A stretch of 64,000 bases of DNA from positions 1 through 64,000 of the forward strand of contig SOET01000015.1 in NCBI GenBank assembly GCA_021646465.1. Direction: 5' to 3'. Below the pieces are notes generated by a model. It saw nothing but the letters and a program-made list of their open reading frames with translations, ran no database searches and had not been told where the DNA came from. Of the stretch, positions 38,480-48,094 are shown one piece after another. The translations under genes were made by a program, and so were the position numbers. Numbering within the stretch: the first letter of the stretch is position 1; each line of letters starts with the position of its first letter. Source of the DNA: Candidatus Kuenenia hertensis. GTDB taxonomy: Bacteria; Planctomycetota; Brocadiia; Brocadiales; Brocadiaceae.

Positions 38480-39499
38480 TTAAAACAATTTTTTTTGTGC
38501 GGGCATTTGTTTATGAATCCCAAGATGATCGTATGTCTGTTTTGTAGCAATTCTTCCCCGCGGTGTTTTTTCCAGATAGCCCTTTTGAATCAGGAAAGAT
38601 TCATACACTTCTTCTATAGTATCTTCCTGCTCATTAACAGACACTGCTATCGTTTTTAATCCAATAGGGCCACCGCCATTTTTTACTACAGTTTGCAAAA
38701 TCTTACGGTCCATTTCGCATAAACCATTTTCATCTATACCTAACATCTCCAATCCCCTAAGCGCTATTTGCTCATTTATCACATCATTCCCCCTCACTTG
38801 AGCAACATCCCGGATTCTCCGTAAAAATCTGTTCGCGATTCTCGGTGTACCCCGGGAACGCTTTGCTATTACTTCTGCTCCTTTATCCTCTATTGATATA
38901 GCAAGTTTACGCGCAGAATTACATACAATTTTATATAAATCTTCCCAGGGATAAAATTCCAGTTTCTCAAGTACCCCAAACCGTGATCGTAACGGCGCCG
39001 TTAGCAATCCCTCCCGGGTAGTGGAGCCAATGAGCGTAAACTTTTGAAGATTTATTTTCACAGACCTCGCCTTAGGTCCCTGGTCAATAATTATATCAAT
39101 GGAAAAATCTTCCATTGCAGAATATAAATATTCTTCTACCGTTGTATTTAAACGATGAATCTCATCGATAAAAAGAATTTCACCCAGCTGTAAATTGGTT
39201 AAAATGCCTGCAAGATCTACAGGTTTATCCAATATGGGACCAGAAGTCGTTCTGATTGCCGTATTCGTTTCACTTGCAACAATTTGCGATAACGTTGTTT
39301 TGCCTAATCCAGGCGGGCCTGAAAACAGGATATGATCAAGTGGTTCACCCCTCTTTTTTGCAGCCTCTATATAAATAAGCAAGTTTTCCTTTACACGATC
39401 TTGTCCTATAAAATCACTGAATCTCTTTGGTCTAAGTGTAAGATCGAGATTATTATCTTCAAGAACTGCGGAAGAAGACAAGACCCCTTCATTTACCAT
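38480..39499 (-). CDS. ruvB: Holliday junction branch migration helicase RuvB
   Basis: RuvB is the hexameric AAA+ motor that drives Holliday junction branch migration with RuvA. Walker A is GPPGLGKTTLS, Walker B is FIDEIHRL, sensor 1 is STTREG, and the C-terminal winged helix includes GGGPIGLKTIAVSV and TPRGRI. Length 339 aa is normal. It follows ruvA by 44 bases on the same strand. ruvC is not next to them. Confidence 0.97.
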   Translation of the reverse strand: MVNEGVLSSSAVLEDNNLDLTLRPKRFSDFIGQDRVKENLLIYIEAAKKRGEPLDHILFSGPPGLGKTTLSQIVASETNTAIRTTSGPILDKPVDLAGILTNLQLGEILFIDEIHRLNTTVEEYLYSAMEDFSIDIIIDQGPKARSVKINLQKFTLIGSTTREGLLTAPLRSRFGVLEKLEFYPWEDLYKIVCNSARKLAISIEDKGAEVIAKRSRGTPRIANRFLRRIRDVAQVRGNDVINEQIALRGLEMLGIDENGLCEMDRKILQTVVKNGGGPIGLKTIAVSVNEQEDTIEEVYESFLIQKGYLEKTPRGRIATKQTYDHLGIHKQMPAQKKLF

Positions 39500-39543
39500 G
39501 CTTAAATCCCTATATAGTGGACAGACATCACTTTCAACCTCTG

Positions 39544-40134
39544 TTATGTTTTGTATTTCAAGGCTTCCCTTATGAGAATTTCAATATTGTCAACCGTTTT
39601 TAACTTTTTTACTGCCTCGTTTACAGCGCTTTCCGCTACAGGCCTCCCGTATCCTAAAGAAATTAACGCCATAACCGCATCGGAGACAAACGTATTTTGT
39701 TTCCCATCCATTTCAAAGTCCATGGATGTTTTTATCTCTTTAATGTCTTCCTTTAGTTCCAATACAATTCGTTCCGCCGTTTTTTTCCCAACGCCTTTGA
39801 TTCGTGTCAAAGATTTTATATCTTCTCTGGCTATTGCACTCTTAATATCGTTGACTGTACTGCCGGATAATATTGCAACTGCCATAGTCGGTCCAACACC
39901 ATTTACTGACAATAATAGCTGAAACAACCCCTTTTCTTCTTCTGATGCAAATCCAAATAGCTTTATTCCTTCTTCTCTCAGAAACAACTGAGTATGAATT
40001 TTAACTTCGCCATGGCTGGGAATTTTTTCAAAGGTGGAGAGTGGAATGTGTAATAAATAACCAACGCCTGCAACTTCCAAGACCAACTTGGTAGGAGATT
40101 TACTGATCACTTGCCCCCGGATGTACTCTAACAT
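39544..40134 (-). CDS. ruvA: Holliday junction branch migration protein RuvA
   Basis: RuvA binds four-way junctions and loads RuvB. The N-terminal OB fold (MLEYIRGQV) is followed by two helix-hairpin-helix motifs (LLSVNGVGPTMAVAIL and LTRIKGVGKKTAERIVLELK) and a C-terminal RuvB-binding domain (ISLGYGRPVAESAV). Length 196 aa is typical. It is upstream of ruvB. The 245-base gap before it (40135-40379), where ruvC is often found, contains no convincing gene. Confidence 0.96.
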   Translation of the reverse strand: MLEYIRGQVISKSPTKLVLEVAGVGYLLHIPLSTFEKIPSHGEVKIHTQLFLREEGIKLFGFASEEEKGLFQLLLSVNGVGPTMAVAILSGSTVNDIKSAIAREDIKSLTRIKGVGKKTAERIVLELKEDIKEIKTSMDFEMDGKQNTFVSDAVMALISLGYGRPVAESAVNEAVKKLKTVDNIEILIREALKYKT

Positions 40135-40379
40135 AGGAACACCTTCAGTAACACATTACTTAACATCCAGCATTATTCCCGCCTTTTTCGCGGTATTTAC
40201 GCAATCCTGCCTCCTCCCGTTTTATTCCATCAGTTATACGCAGTATGCCTGTAGAGGGCTTTTATCTGTTAGTTTCTATAAAACTTTTACGATTGCATTT
40301 CTTTAGGAAAATAAAATGACTTTTGACCCGGCATCAATACAGATTAAGCTAAAATGACTGGTTCAAATAATCTGCATAT

Positions 40380-41522
40380 TTAATCTTTTGTTTTTTTCGA
40401 GGCACCGGTCTTTTTGCCAAAGATTTTCTCGTTATTATTACCTTCACCTGACTGGCCTAATTGCAAACCTTTTTGTGCCAATATTGCTTTTATTTCGTTA
40501 AGTGAAGTTTCCCCAAAATTTTTAAAAGTTAACAATTCCGGTTCCGAAATTCTCGTCAGGTCTTTTAGCGTACGAATATTCATTTTTTCCAAACAATTCC
40601 TGCTTCGAACGGAAAGCTCAAAATCAGAAATCGGAATATTTAACACCTCACTTTCTTGTCCCTGCTTTTTCGAAGTCTCTTCATCAAAAAACATTTCCGA
40701 AGAAGACTTTGCACTTTTTAGGCAAAACCGTGCCCTTTCGTGTACCGGTTCCACATCTAAGACTGCTTCATAGCAAAAAATTGCATCATCATATTTCCCA
40801 TTGTCCTCATATAATATCCCTAAATTCATATACGCATTTTTATAGGCAGGACTGAGCTTTACACACCGTTCATAGTATTCAATAGCAGAATCATCTTCCC
40901 CCTCCATGTCATAATTAAATGCCATTTGGAAAAGCGATTTCGCATGATTCGGATCAATTTGCAGCGCTCTCTCGTAATGTTCCATTGCTTCTTTATACAT
41001 CCCCTGCGCTTCCAAACAATGCCCCCATTGATACTGAAACTCGGCATTGTCGCCATGTGACTGTGAAAAATTTTTGATTATCTTTAATGCCTCATTGCTA
41101 TCGCCTGCCAACCTTTTCGTTTCGGCAATATCCATACAGATATCAAATTCATCCTCATCTGACTTTTTTGCACGTTCAAAACACTCTAATGCGTTTTTAT
41201 AATCCCCCAACTCCTGATAACATTTTCCAAGGTAATATGAACTTATTTTCCTCGTTTTTATTTCACTCAATAAGTCCACCGCCTCTTTTGTTTTCCCAAT
41301 GATCCACGTACATATTCCCAGCAACAGCTTCAGGTCTTTCAGTTTCACACTATCCTTTTCTTTTTTTATCTTTTCCTCTAATGACTCTATCTTTTTATCA
41401 AAGACCTTTCTATTCTCTATCGAGCCTAAAACCTGGTGTTTTATCTCCTCAACAACCTCCCTTGAAATTGTTTCAGGATCAAGGAGCCTATTGATCTCCA
41501 GTTCAGATACTGTACCTGCCAT
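40380..41522 (-). CDS. TPR protein fused to an RNA polymerase alpha C-terminal domain
   Basis: Residues about 80-280 hold five or six TPR repeats (for example FQYQWGHCLEAQGMYKEAME, KSLFQMAFNYDMEGEDDSA, AYMNLGILYEDNGKYDDA). Residues about 294-357 closely match the alpha-subunit C-terminal domain: DFELSVRSRNCLEKMNI, then FKNFGETSLNEIKAIL. Compared with E. coli alpha, the DNA-contact residues equivalent to R265, N268, G296 and S299 are kept, while K298 becomes Thr. The C-terminus is lysine-rich. A role in promoter DNA binding or competition with RNA polymerase alpha is inferred. A GGAG site precedes the ATG. Confidence 0.88.
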   Translation of the reverse strand: MAGTVSELEINRLLDPETISREVVEEIKHQVLGSIENRKVFDKKIESLEEKIKKEKDSVKLKDLKLLLGICTWIIGKTKEAVDLLSEIKTRKISSYYLGKCYQELGDYKNALECFERAKKSDEDEFDICMDIAETKRLAGDSNEALKIIKNFSQSHGDNAEFQYQWGHCLEAQGMYKEAMEHYERALQIDPNHAKSLFQMAFNYDMEGEDDSAIEYYERCVKLSPAYKNAYMNLGILYEDNGKYDDAIFCYEAVLDVEPVHERARFCLKSAKSSSEMFFDEETSKKQGQESEVLNIPISDFELSVRSRNCLEKMNIRTLKDLTRISEPELLTFKNFGETSLNEIKAILAQKGLQLGQSGEGNNNEKIFGKKTGASKKTKD

Positions 41523-41969
41523 AATTACCGAATCTCCAACTATTTTGCTAAAATTCTCTTACTTAAAAGACTTTCTTTTAAGGTATTTAAGAGGTTGAGT
41601 TTAACAAACTTAAACTTTAAATTCAACTAAATTTTCAATCCGAAAATTTCGCCACAGATCAGCAAATAAACAAGTTATGTTCTGCGCTGAAAAAACCTTG
41701 AACGATCTTTTATCAAGCACTTAATTATTCCGTACTAAAAAAATTTCATTTTTAAAATTTTTCACTTCCAAATAGCATTAGCAATATGTTATAAGTTAAC
41801 CCATAATACTTTCTAAGTCTGTCCCTGCGTTCACAAGCTTTCGTCTATTCGCCACAGCTTCCCCCGGCGTTATTACCGTAGCAACCATTTTTCCCCGATT
41901 ATTTCTGTAAAGATTTCTGTTTTCAAAATAATAAAAAAAGGGCTTTGTTTTTCATTTTTAATAGTGTAA
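41523..41969. other. Intergenic region between divergent genes
   Basis: This 447-base AT-rich region separates the TPR/alpha-domain gene from the membrane protein gene at 41970 and must contain both promoters. I see no repeat family and no sigma-54 box. One short reading frame on the minus strand (described separately at 41796-41888) is the only candidate coding element. Confidence 0.6.
41796..41888 (-). CDS. Possible 30-codon micro-ORF or gene remnant
   Basis: An ATG at 41888, preceded by GGGG four bases upstream, opens a 30-codon frame reading MVATVITPGEAVANRRKLVN and ending LESIMG. The same frame stays open about 19 codons further upstream (YYFENRNLYRNNRGK) to a TGA. A second frame starting MKNKALF would join it if one run of seven T bases changed length. 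It may be the C-terminal part of a frameshifted small protein, or chance. I recognise no family. Confidence 0.25.
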   Translation of the reverse strand: MVATVITPGEAVANRRKLVNAGTDLESIMG

Positions 41970-42650
41970 ATGGAATTTATTACCACTAACTTTGAACGTC
42001 TTATTTATGTTTACGAACATATTTTTTGGCTTAAGGAATGCCTCACGGTATTACAATCTGCAATTATCTTTCTTCTGGTATTATGGATTTTACGAAGAAA
42101 GCAAAAAATAGAATTTCTCCTCTATCTTTCCGCTTGTATTGGGATTGCATGTGTTTATTTTGGCGACAACGAATATTGGAGTGATAATGATATTCTCAAA
42201 TTTATCGCCCCGTCTTCATTATATATTTGTTATAAAACAGAAGGAAAAGAGCGAAACATCACCCTTTTCGCCTTTCTTACCCCTTATTTCATAACTTCTT
42301 ATGAATTTTACCGGAGCCTGGAATTAGCAATAGAGTCCTTATTGTCACATTCCTTGATCATTTTCAGCATCATTATTGCAAAAAACACCTATTCTCTCTC
42401 ATTATTTATTAGCATCGTAGCTGGTATGCTCTTTAACTATATCGGGATAACCGCTCCCCCCAGCACAAGCGAACTTTTTATAAATCCTGCACTGATTACG
42501 TTAGCAACCATCTGGCTTGGAATATACAAAAAAAACCCTCTTTACGTAAATTTTCTGAAAATTTTCTGGTACACACTTATTTGTTTCGCTTATTTCGGCA
42601 GCTGGCTTTTTTACTTTATTGAACCATTCATATCTTCTTTCTACCAATAA
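41970..42650 (+). CDS. Multi-pass membrane protein of unknown function
   Basis: The 226-residue product is mostly hydrophobic, with about seven membrane helices separated by short loops. One loop holds GDNEYWSDNDILKF and is strongly acidic. I cannot assign a family. The ribosome site is weak (taatagtgtaa), but codon use and the consistent membrane pattern support a real gene. A small PH-like membrane protein follows 150 bases later on the same strand. Confidence 0.6.
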   Translation: MEFITTNFERLIYVYEHIFWLKECLTVLQSAIIFLLVLWILRRKQKIEFLLYLSACIGIACVYFGDNEYWSDNDILKFIAPSSLYICYKTEGKERNITLFAFLTPYFITSYEFYRSLELAIESLLSHSLIIFSIIIAKNTYSLSLFISIVAGMLFNYIGITAPPSTSELFINPALITLATIWLGIYKKNPLYVNFLKIFWYTLICFAYFGSWLFYFIEPFISSFYQ

Positions 42651-42800
42651 AACATTCCGGAACCTTTCGGTTCTTCCGCCATACCCTTTTATAACCTTGA
42701 TGATATTTTTACGTTATTTTTAGTACCTTGACTTGCAAGAATCCCTTCCTTATAATTTATTTCATCTTTACTATCGCAATAGATCACATTCGGAAATAAA

Positions 42801-43292
42801 ATGAAAATAACTGTTTGTAATTCATCATTTTTTTTTACAGATACCACCCTTCGGTCTGTCTTAAAACCCAGGATAACACATTATTGGTTACTCTTTTTTA
42901 TTTTTGTGTTTTCCGTTTTTTTAAGTCTCCGAAAATACGGAATAGAATCTGTCTTTGGTCTTTTTCTATTATCATTTGGCAGTATTCTTTTTTGCTATGC
43001 ACTTCTCACTATTTGCGTTTCCAAATACTTAATCACTCAGGATGGGTTATTTCTCAGACAAGGGCCTTTTTCAGCAAGTTTTAAAAAAATAGACTTTAAT
43101 GATATTAACAAAATATCAATACACCAGGGTTCTATTCAAAAACGGTTAAGGGTTGGTACGCTCAAAATTTATACAAATACTCTTACTTACTCACTGAAAG
43201 GCATTAAAAACCCACACCAAATAAGGGAACTCATTAACCAGGAAAAGGTTTCCTATAATGAAAGACGTGCCTTACTGAAAAACATACTTTAA
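42801..43292 (+). CDS. Small membrane protein with bacterial PH-like domain
   Basis: The 163-residue protein has two hydrophobic helices (about 30-75) followed by a beta-rich domain with KYLITQDGLFLRQGPF, IDFNDINKISIHQG and VGTLKIYTN. This is the pattern of bPH2/YdbS-type membrane proteins, whose function is unclear but often concerns membrane stress or scaffolding. An ATG with ggaaataaa before it is used. It converges on the sugar-transferase gene, with a weak GCCGGA/TCCGGC hairpin between. Confidence 0.68.
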   Translation: MKITVCNSSFFFTDTTLRSVLKPRITHYWLLFFIFVFSVFLSLRKYGIESVFGLFLLSFGSILFCYALLTICVSKYLITQDGLFLRQGPFSASFKKIDFNDINKISIHQGSIQKRLRVGTLKIYTNTLTYSLKGIKNPHQIRELINQEKVSYNERRALLKNIL

Positions 43293-43352
43293 TCATTAAT
43301 CTCAGATACTTCCAAACGGATAAACAACGCCGGACTCTCTCTTTTCCGGCTG

Positions 43353-44735
43353 CTATTTCCCCATCCCAAACAACATTACTCTCACCGTTTTCAGCAATAC
43401 AACAATATCTAAAAGGAAGGACATGTTTTTTATGTAGTACAAATCGTATTGTAGTTTTTCTTCTGTCTGTTCGATGGTAGACGCATAAGGATATTTCACC
43501 TGCGCCCAGCCACTCAAACCAGGTTTCACGGCAAGCCGTTGCGAATAAAAAGGTATTTTCTTCTCAAACTCCTTTATGAATATTTCTCTTTCCGGACGAG
43601 GCCCGACTAAACTCATGTCCCCTTTTACCACATTCAATAACTGCGGTATTTCATCCAGCCGCCATTTTCTTAAGAACTTTCCCACCTTTGTGACTCTGTG
43701 ATCGTTGTCTGCGGCATATACCGCTCCTGTTTGTGATTCCGCATCGTTTATCATCGTTCGAAATTTTATAATCGTAAACTTCCTGGTATCTTTCCCCATC
43801 CTTTCCTGCGTATAAAAAACGCTTCCTCTTGATGTAACTTTTATTACAACAGCAATTAAGACAATTGCAGGAATTGATACAGTAAACAAGACCAACGAAA
43901 TAATGGTTTCTAAAACAGGTTTGATAATTCTTCCATATAATTTCGGTTTGCTGATAACGACATGCAGCATCCACATGTCATTAATATGCATAAATGGAAT
44001 CTTGCCTGTCAACTGTTCATATATCGACGGCATATCGATTACATCTATGCCATTCCATGAACAATGAATCAGCGTTTTGATCAGGTCCGCATGTTTTTCA
44101 TGGGTAATGGCGGAAATAATGGTATCGACATTATATTTCCGTATAACTGTGTTTATAGCAGACCTGTCCCCTAAAACAGGTATTCCGTGTATTCGCTTGT
44201 TCAACTTCTCCGGATCATCATCAACAAATCCTATTACTTTTATTCCCGCCTTTTTTGCCTTATTTATCTCCTCTAAAACCGTTTTTCCCGCCCATCCGGC
44301 GCCTATAATAAACGCCCTCCTGTTAAAAAGCGGCTGTTCTATTATATAGCTGTAAAGCATTCTCCAGCCTGCTATAAAGAAAATAACCAATGCCCCGTTA
44401 ATTAAGAAAACCCCTCTTCCTATCCTCAGCGACCAGTTTATATAAAATATAACCATCGTTATGATAAAAGCTATTGCCGTCGCAAAAATGATAGAAAGAA
44501 TAATACCTATAGATTTGTAATCTTTACGGACATCGTAGAGTTCCGCAAATGAAAATGTTGTTATAAGAACAACGCCGGAAACCGCAAACGACATGGGGTT
44601 TCCTTTTACGTAATCCAGCCCCCCATCAATTCCAAGGCGTACTATTGCAGATAAGACTATTGCAAGGCTTACAATAAAAAGATCTCCCAACACCAGCATT
44701 ATTTTTCTTTTAGAAGCAGGATAATAAAATTTCAT
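43353..44735 (-). CDS. Undecaprenyl-phosphate sugar-phosphate transferase (WcaJ/EpsB-type)
   Basis: Such enzymes attach the first sugar phosphate to undecaprenyl phosphate and so begin exopolysaccharide or O-antigen synthesis. Residues 1-125 contain four membrane helices, about 135-245 a Rossmann CoA-binding-like domain (AFIIGAGWAGKTVL), helix five at about 275-300, and the C-terminal catalytic domain with KFTIIKFRTM, KWRLDEIPQLLNV, DMSLVGPRPE and KPGLSGWAQV. Length 460 aa is normal. The radical-SAM gene lies 9 bases upstream and may share its transcript. Sugar specificity cannot be read. Confidence 0.93.
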   Translation of the reverse strand: MKFYYPASKRKIMLVLGDLFIVSLAIVLSAIVRLGIDGGLDYVKGNPMSFAVSGVVLITTFSFAELYDVRKDYKSIGIILSIIFATAIAFIITMVIFYINWSLRIGRGVFLINGALVIFFIAGWRMLYSYIIEQPLFNRRAFIIGAGWAGKTVLEEINKAKKAGIKVIGFVDDDPEKLNKRIHGIPVLGDRSAINTVIRKYNVDTIISAITHEKHADLIKTLIHCSWNGIDVIDMPSIYEQLTGKIPFMHINDMWMLHVVISKPKLYGRIIKPVLETIISLVLFTVSIPAIVLIAVVIKVTSRGSVFYTQERMGKDTRKFTIIKFRTMINDAESQTGAVYAADNDHRVTKVGKFLRKWRLDEIPQLLNVVKGDMSLVGPRPEREIFIKEFEKKIPFYSQRLAVKPGLSGWAQVKYPYASTIEQTEEKLQYDLYYIKNMSFLLDIVVLLKTVRVMLFGMGK

Positions 44736-44744
44736 CGCAATCTT

Positions 44745-46235
44745 TTATCTCATCCACCCCAGGAATTTTTCTATATCACTCAAAAGAATCTTCGGATTGT
44801 ACAAATAGACAGAGCTTCTGGCCTTTGCCCTTTCAAATATCCGTGCAATATTTTTGTTATAATCATGAAACGTTTCCTTTACTTCTTTTTCAAGGGCAAC
44901 AAACTCTTCCTGATCCATTGTATCGCTTCTTCTTTTTACGTCTTTGAGATAATAGTCGCTCGGTATCCGCGAAAAGAATTCTTCATACTCCATCTCTCTC
45001 TTCACCAATCCTCTCTCGACGCCAATATCAAACAATCTTGTGCCGGGAAACGGTTCATACACCCCGACTGAAGCAAAACTGGGTTTGATTTCATACAACA
45101 GTTTTACTGTTTCCATAATGTCCTCCTTTGTCTCTGTCGGCACTCCCATCATAAAATATGCCGTCCAGTGTATGCCTGCCTTCCGAAAAAGTTTTGCAGT
45201 CTCTTTCGTCCGTTCCAATTGCACACCTTTATCCATAATTTTCAAAATTCTTTCACTGCCGGATTCAACTCCTACTTTTATACTGTTGCATCCTGCTTTT
45301 TTCATTATCTTCAATAGTTGAAAATCCACCAAATCAGCCCTCGTATTGCAATCCCACTTTATCTTCAACCCCTGCTTTAATATTGCTTCGCAAAATTCCG
45401 TTACCCTTTTCCTGTTCACCGTAAAAGAATCATCTTTAAAAGTAAACTGATGCGTTCCATATTTCTCATAAACGTATTTGATTTCTTCAATGATATTCGT
45501 TATGGAACGATACCTTACTTTCCTTGTCCATATTTGTGTGGCGCAATAGGAACAATTAAACGGACAACCTCTGCTTCCCATAATAAGCCCCATATCTTCA
45601 GAGGTGTAAGTATTTGCCCCTATAAACGAATCTCTATCGGGGACAGGAAGCGTATCCAGATTATCAATAAATTTCCCGGAACCATTATTTATTTTTTTAC
45701 CGTCTTTACAATAGGAAAGACCTGCAATTCTTTCAAAATTGTTTTCTTTATTCTCAAGCGAATTTGCCAGTTCCAGAAAAGAGCCTTCCCCTTCTCCGCT
45801 GATAACAAAATCAACATCATCCGAAACATTGAATATTTCAGACGGTTTTAACGTCGCATGCGGGCCGCCAAAAACCACGTTACACTTTTTATCATATGTT
45901 TTTATCAACGACGCTACCGTAAAAGCAGAAGCAGCTTTGGGCGTCATTACGGTAATCCCGACAAGGTTAGGCTGGTAGGTGCGCAAGGTTTCCGATATTT
46001 CTTTTATGATTTGATTTTCGGGATTTCTGAGTTCTTTTGAATAGGCGGCATACATCTCCGGTAGCCTTGTATAGTCTATGCCCTTCGAATCCGTATTGCA
46101 GTCGGCGTCATAAATCGTCACGTTATGTCCCGCTTTTTTGAGAACAGACGACAGATAACTCAATCCCAAAGGAAAATACCGGTTGTAATAATGAAAAAAG
46201 CGGTAAAACGGCGGATCTATCAGAAGAATATTCAT
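44745..46235 (-). CDS. B12-binding-domain radical SAM protein
   Basis: Residues 1-150 form a cobalamin-binding-like domain (MNILLIDPP, VVFGGPHATL, FVISGEGEGSFLEL). The radical-SAM core follows, with SRGCPFNCSYC (CX3CX2C), FKDDSFTVNRKR and VGVESGSERILK. The substrate is unknown; relatives include hopanoid, bacteriochlorophyll and P-methylase enzymes. The frame extends upstream to 46301, but ATG at 46235 is chosen because it overlaps the comM stop (ATGA) and begins with the conserved MNILLIDPP. The downstream neighbour is the sugar transferase, which suggests a cell-surface or lipid role. Confidence 0.88.
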   Translation of the reverse strand: MNILLIDPPFYRFFHYYNRYFPLGLSYLSSVLKKAGHNVTIYDADCNTDSKGIDYTRLPEMYAAYSKELRNPENQIIKEISETLRTYQPNLVGITVMTPKAASAFTVASLIKTYDKKCNVVFGGPHATLKPSEIFNVSDDVDFVISGEGEGSFLELANSLENKENNFERIAGLSYCKDGKKINNGSGKFIDNLDTLPVPDRDSFIGANTYTSEDMGLIMGSRGCPFNCSYCATQIWTRKVRYRSITNIIEEIKYVYEKYGTHQFTFKDDSFTVNRKRVTEFCEAILKQGLKIKWDCNTRADLVDFQLLKIMKKAGCNSIKVGVESGSERILKIMDKGVQLERTKETAKLFRKAGIHWTAYFMMGVPTETKEDIMETVKLLYEIKPSFASVGVYEPFPGTRLFDIGVERGLVKREMEYEEFFSRIPSDYYLKDVKRRSDTMDQEEFVALEKEVKETFHDYNKNIARIFERAKARSSVYLYNPKILLSDIEKFLGWMR

Positions 46236-47767
46236 TTTTGCAATCCCCGATCCATACTTCTGTATTGTATCGCCTCTGAAACGTGCTCCACCTTTATACA
46301 CCCGCTCTCTTCCATATCAGCAATGGTACGGGCAACCTTTAATATTTTACTGTGTCCGCGGGCAGAAATTCCCAGTTCCGCCATTGCCTGGTACAATAAC
46401 AATTCTGCCTGCCTGTCAAGCACACAATACTCTTTTATCTGCTTTGAAGTCATATGAGCGTTTACCTCTATCGTTTGGTCCTTAAAGCGTTCATTCTGTA
46501 TTTCTCTTGCCAGAACAGTCTTTTCCCTTAATACTTCGGAAGAATATCCTTCTGTATCAGATACAAGCTCTTTGTAGCTCACTGCCGGAATTTCAAGCTG
46601 TATATCAATTCTGTCCATCAAAGGCCCGGATACTTTTGAAGAATAATTTTGTATCTGGTAGGAAGTACAACGGCATTCCTTTATTCTGTCAGTATAGTAT
46701 CCGCATGGACAAGGATTCATCGCACACACAAGCATAAAACGCGCTGGATATGTCACCGAATTCATTGCGCGTGATATCGTAACATTGCCCGTTTCCAGAG
46801 GTTGACGGAGCACTTCCAGGGTTTTTCTGTCAAATTCAGGAAGTTCATCCAGGAATAATACCCCGTTATGTGAAAGACTGATTTCTCCCGCTCTTGGAAT
46901 TGACCCGCCTCCGATGAGCCCGGCAGTGCTAATGGTATGGTGGGGCGCCCTGAACGGCCTTGTCGCAATTAAAGACTTCTTTGCATCCAGAAGCCCCAGC
47001 ACACTGTATATTTTTGTGGTTTCCAGCGCCTCTTCCAGGGAAAGCCGGGGCATGATCGTAGGAATACGCTGAACAAGCATCGTTTTCCCCGCCCCGGGAG
47101 GTCCGATCAGAATAACGTTATGATTCCCCGCAGCAGCAACGGTTAATGCCCGTTTTGCATGTTCCTGCCCCTTTATCTCCGCAAAATCCACTTCGTATTC
47201 AGAATACTTCTGAAAAACTTCATCAGGTTCGATCCGGTATTTTTCAGGAAGAATCGACTTTGTCAGAATTCCCACAGCCTGTTCCAGCGTTTCAACGGGC
47301 AGGACATCAAGTCCTTCTACCACCGCGGCCTCCGGCGCATTCTCCGAAGGAAGGAGCATTTTTTTTATCCCCTGTTCACGGCATTTTAATGCCATCGGCA
47401 AGCATCCTTTCACGGAACGAACCTTTCCATCTAATGATAACTCGCCGACAATCGCATACTCGCTAAGATCAGGTATTTCAAGCTGGCTTGTAGCGGCAAG
47501 AATTCCCACCGCAATCGGTAGTTCAAAAACAGGGCCTTCCTTTTTTCTGTCCGCCGGCGCAAGGTTTATTATGACATTTTTGCCGGGAAATTGGTAACCG
47601 CTATTATTCAGCGCCGCTTTCACCCTGTCGCGGCTTTCTTTCACCGCGGTATCCGGCAGCCCTACAATAATCGTCGAAGGCATCTCCCCTTTTGCAACAT
47701 AGATCTCTACCTCCACCAGGTATCCTTCAATACCATAAACAGAAACACTTTTTACATTTGCCAGCAT
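46232..47767 (-). CDS. comM: YifB/ComM-family Mg-chelatase-like ATPase
   Basis: ComM-type AAA+ proteins promote branch migration during natural transformation; the role outside competent species is less clear. The N-terminal Lon-like domain (about 1-170) is followed by the AAA+ domain with Walker A GPPGAGKTMLV, Walker B VLFLDELPEF, and the C-terminal lid with SARGHSKILKVARTIADM. The zinc-like cysteines CAMNPCPCGYY and CRC are present. Length 511 aa is normal. Its stop overlaps the next gene's ATG. Confidence 0.94.
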   Translation of the reverse strand: MLANVKSVSVYGIEGYLVEVEIYVAKGEMPSTIIVGLPDTAVKESRDRVKAALNNSGYQFPGKNVIINLAPADRKKEGPVFELPIAVGILAATSQLEIPDLSEYAIVGELSLDGKVRSVKGCLPMALKCREQGIKKMLLPSENAPEAAVVEGLDVLPVETLEQAVGILTKSILPEKYRIEPDEVFQKYSEYEVDFAEIKGQEHAKRALTVAAAGNHNVILIGPPGAGKTMLVQRIPTIMPRLSLEEALETTKIYSVLGLLDAKKSLIATRPFRAPHHTISTAGLIGGGSIPRAGEISLSHNGVLFLDELPEFDRKTLEVLRQPLETGNVTISRAMNSVTYPARFMLVCAMNPCPCGYYTDRIKECRCTSYQIQNYSSKVSGPLMDRIDIQLEIPAVSYKELVSDTEGYSSEVLREKTVLAREIQNERFKDQTIEVNAHMTSKQIKEYCVLDRQAELLLYQAMAELGISARGHSKILKVARTIADMEESGCIKVEHVSEAIQYRSMDRGLQK

Positions 47768-47802
47768 CTTTTAGGCCATCGGTAACTTTTTTCGCCAACA
47801 AG

Positions 47803-47821
47803 GTCGGGTTTCTTACCCGAC
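47803..47821. repeat. Family D palindrome, copy 1
   Basis: The 19-base palindrome GTCGGGTTTCTTACCCGAC. The same sequence is at 48476-48494 and 59750-59768, and its reverse complement is at 51563-51581. All copies are intergenic and lie next to other short palindromes. Confidence 0.85.
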
Positions 47822-47907
47822 AAAACACTACACCACATCTCAAAATAAATGAAATTGTGATTGATGGGTCAAGCGAAGCAGACCCATCCTTGCTACTTTT
47901 TTATTAT

Positions 47908-48094
47908 TTAGAGTAACTCTTTAAATTCTTCATCAGATAAACCAGGTATACGGGTTAATCCGTTTATGACGCGGTATTGTAATTCTGCGCTTACCGTCTG
48001 ACATACCAATATGTTTTCCCTGCTTAATAACCCGAAAACCAACCTTAGAAAAAGCATTCACTGCACGATCAGAAGAAATATCAGTAAAAAGCAT
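47908..48094 (-). pseudogene. hicA: Frameshifted HicA-type toxin gene
   Basis: A 53-codon frame starts at the ATG at 48094, whose A is shared with the hicB stop (TGATG), and reads MLFTDISSDRAVNAFSKVGF, then VIKQGKHIGMS with the HicA His, then KRRITIPRHKRINPYT. It then ends in WFI and a stop at 47933. In the next frame the bases 47908-47945 read PGLSDEEFKELL and a stop, which is the usual HicA C-terminus. A deletion of some 20 bases with frameshift between the two is the simplest reading. The toxin is therefore probably inactive, unless a sequencing error is involved. Confidence 0.65.

Noticed and set aside
40135..40379. A ruvC gene upstream of ruvA
   Set aside because: The gap is too short and shows no open frame with RuvC motifs; only a 14-codon frame with a ribosome-like site was seen.
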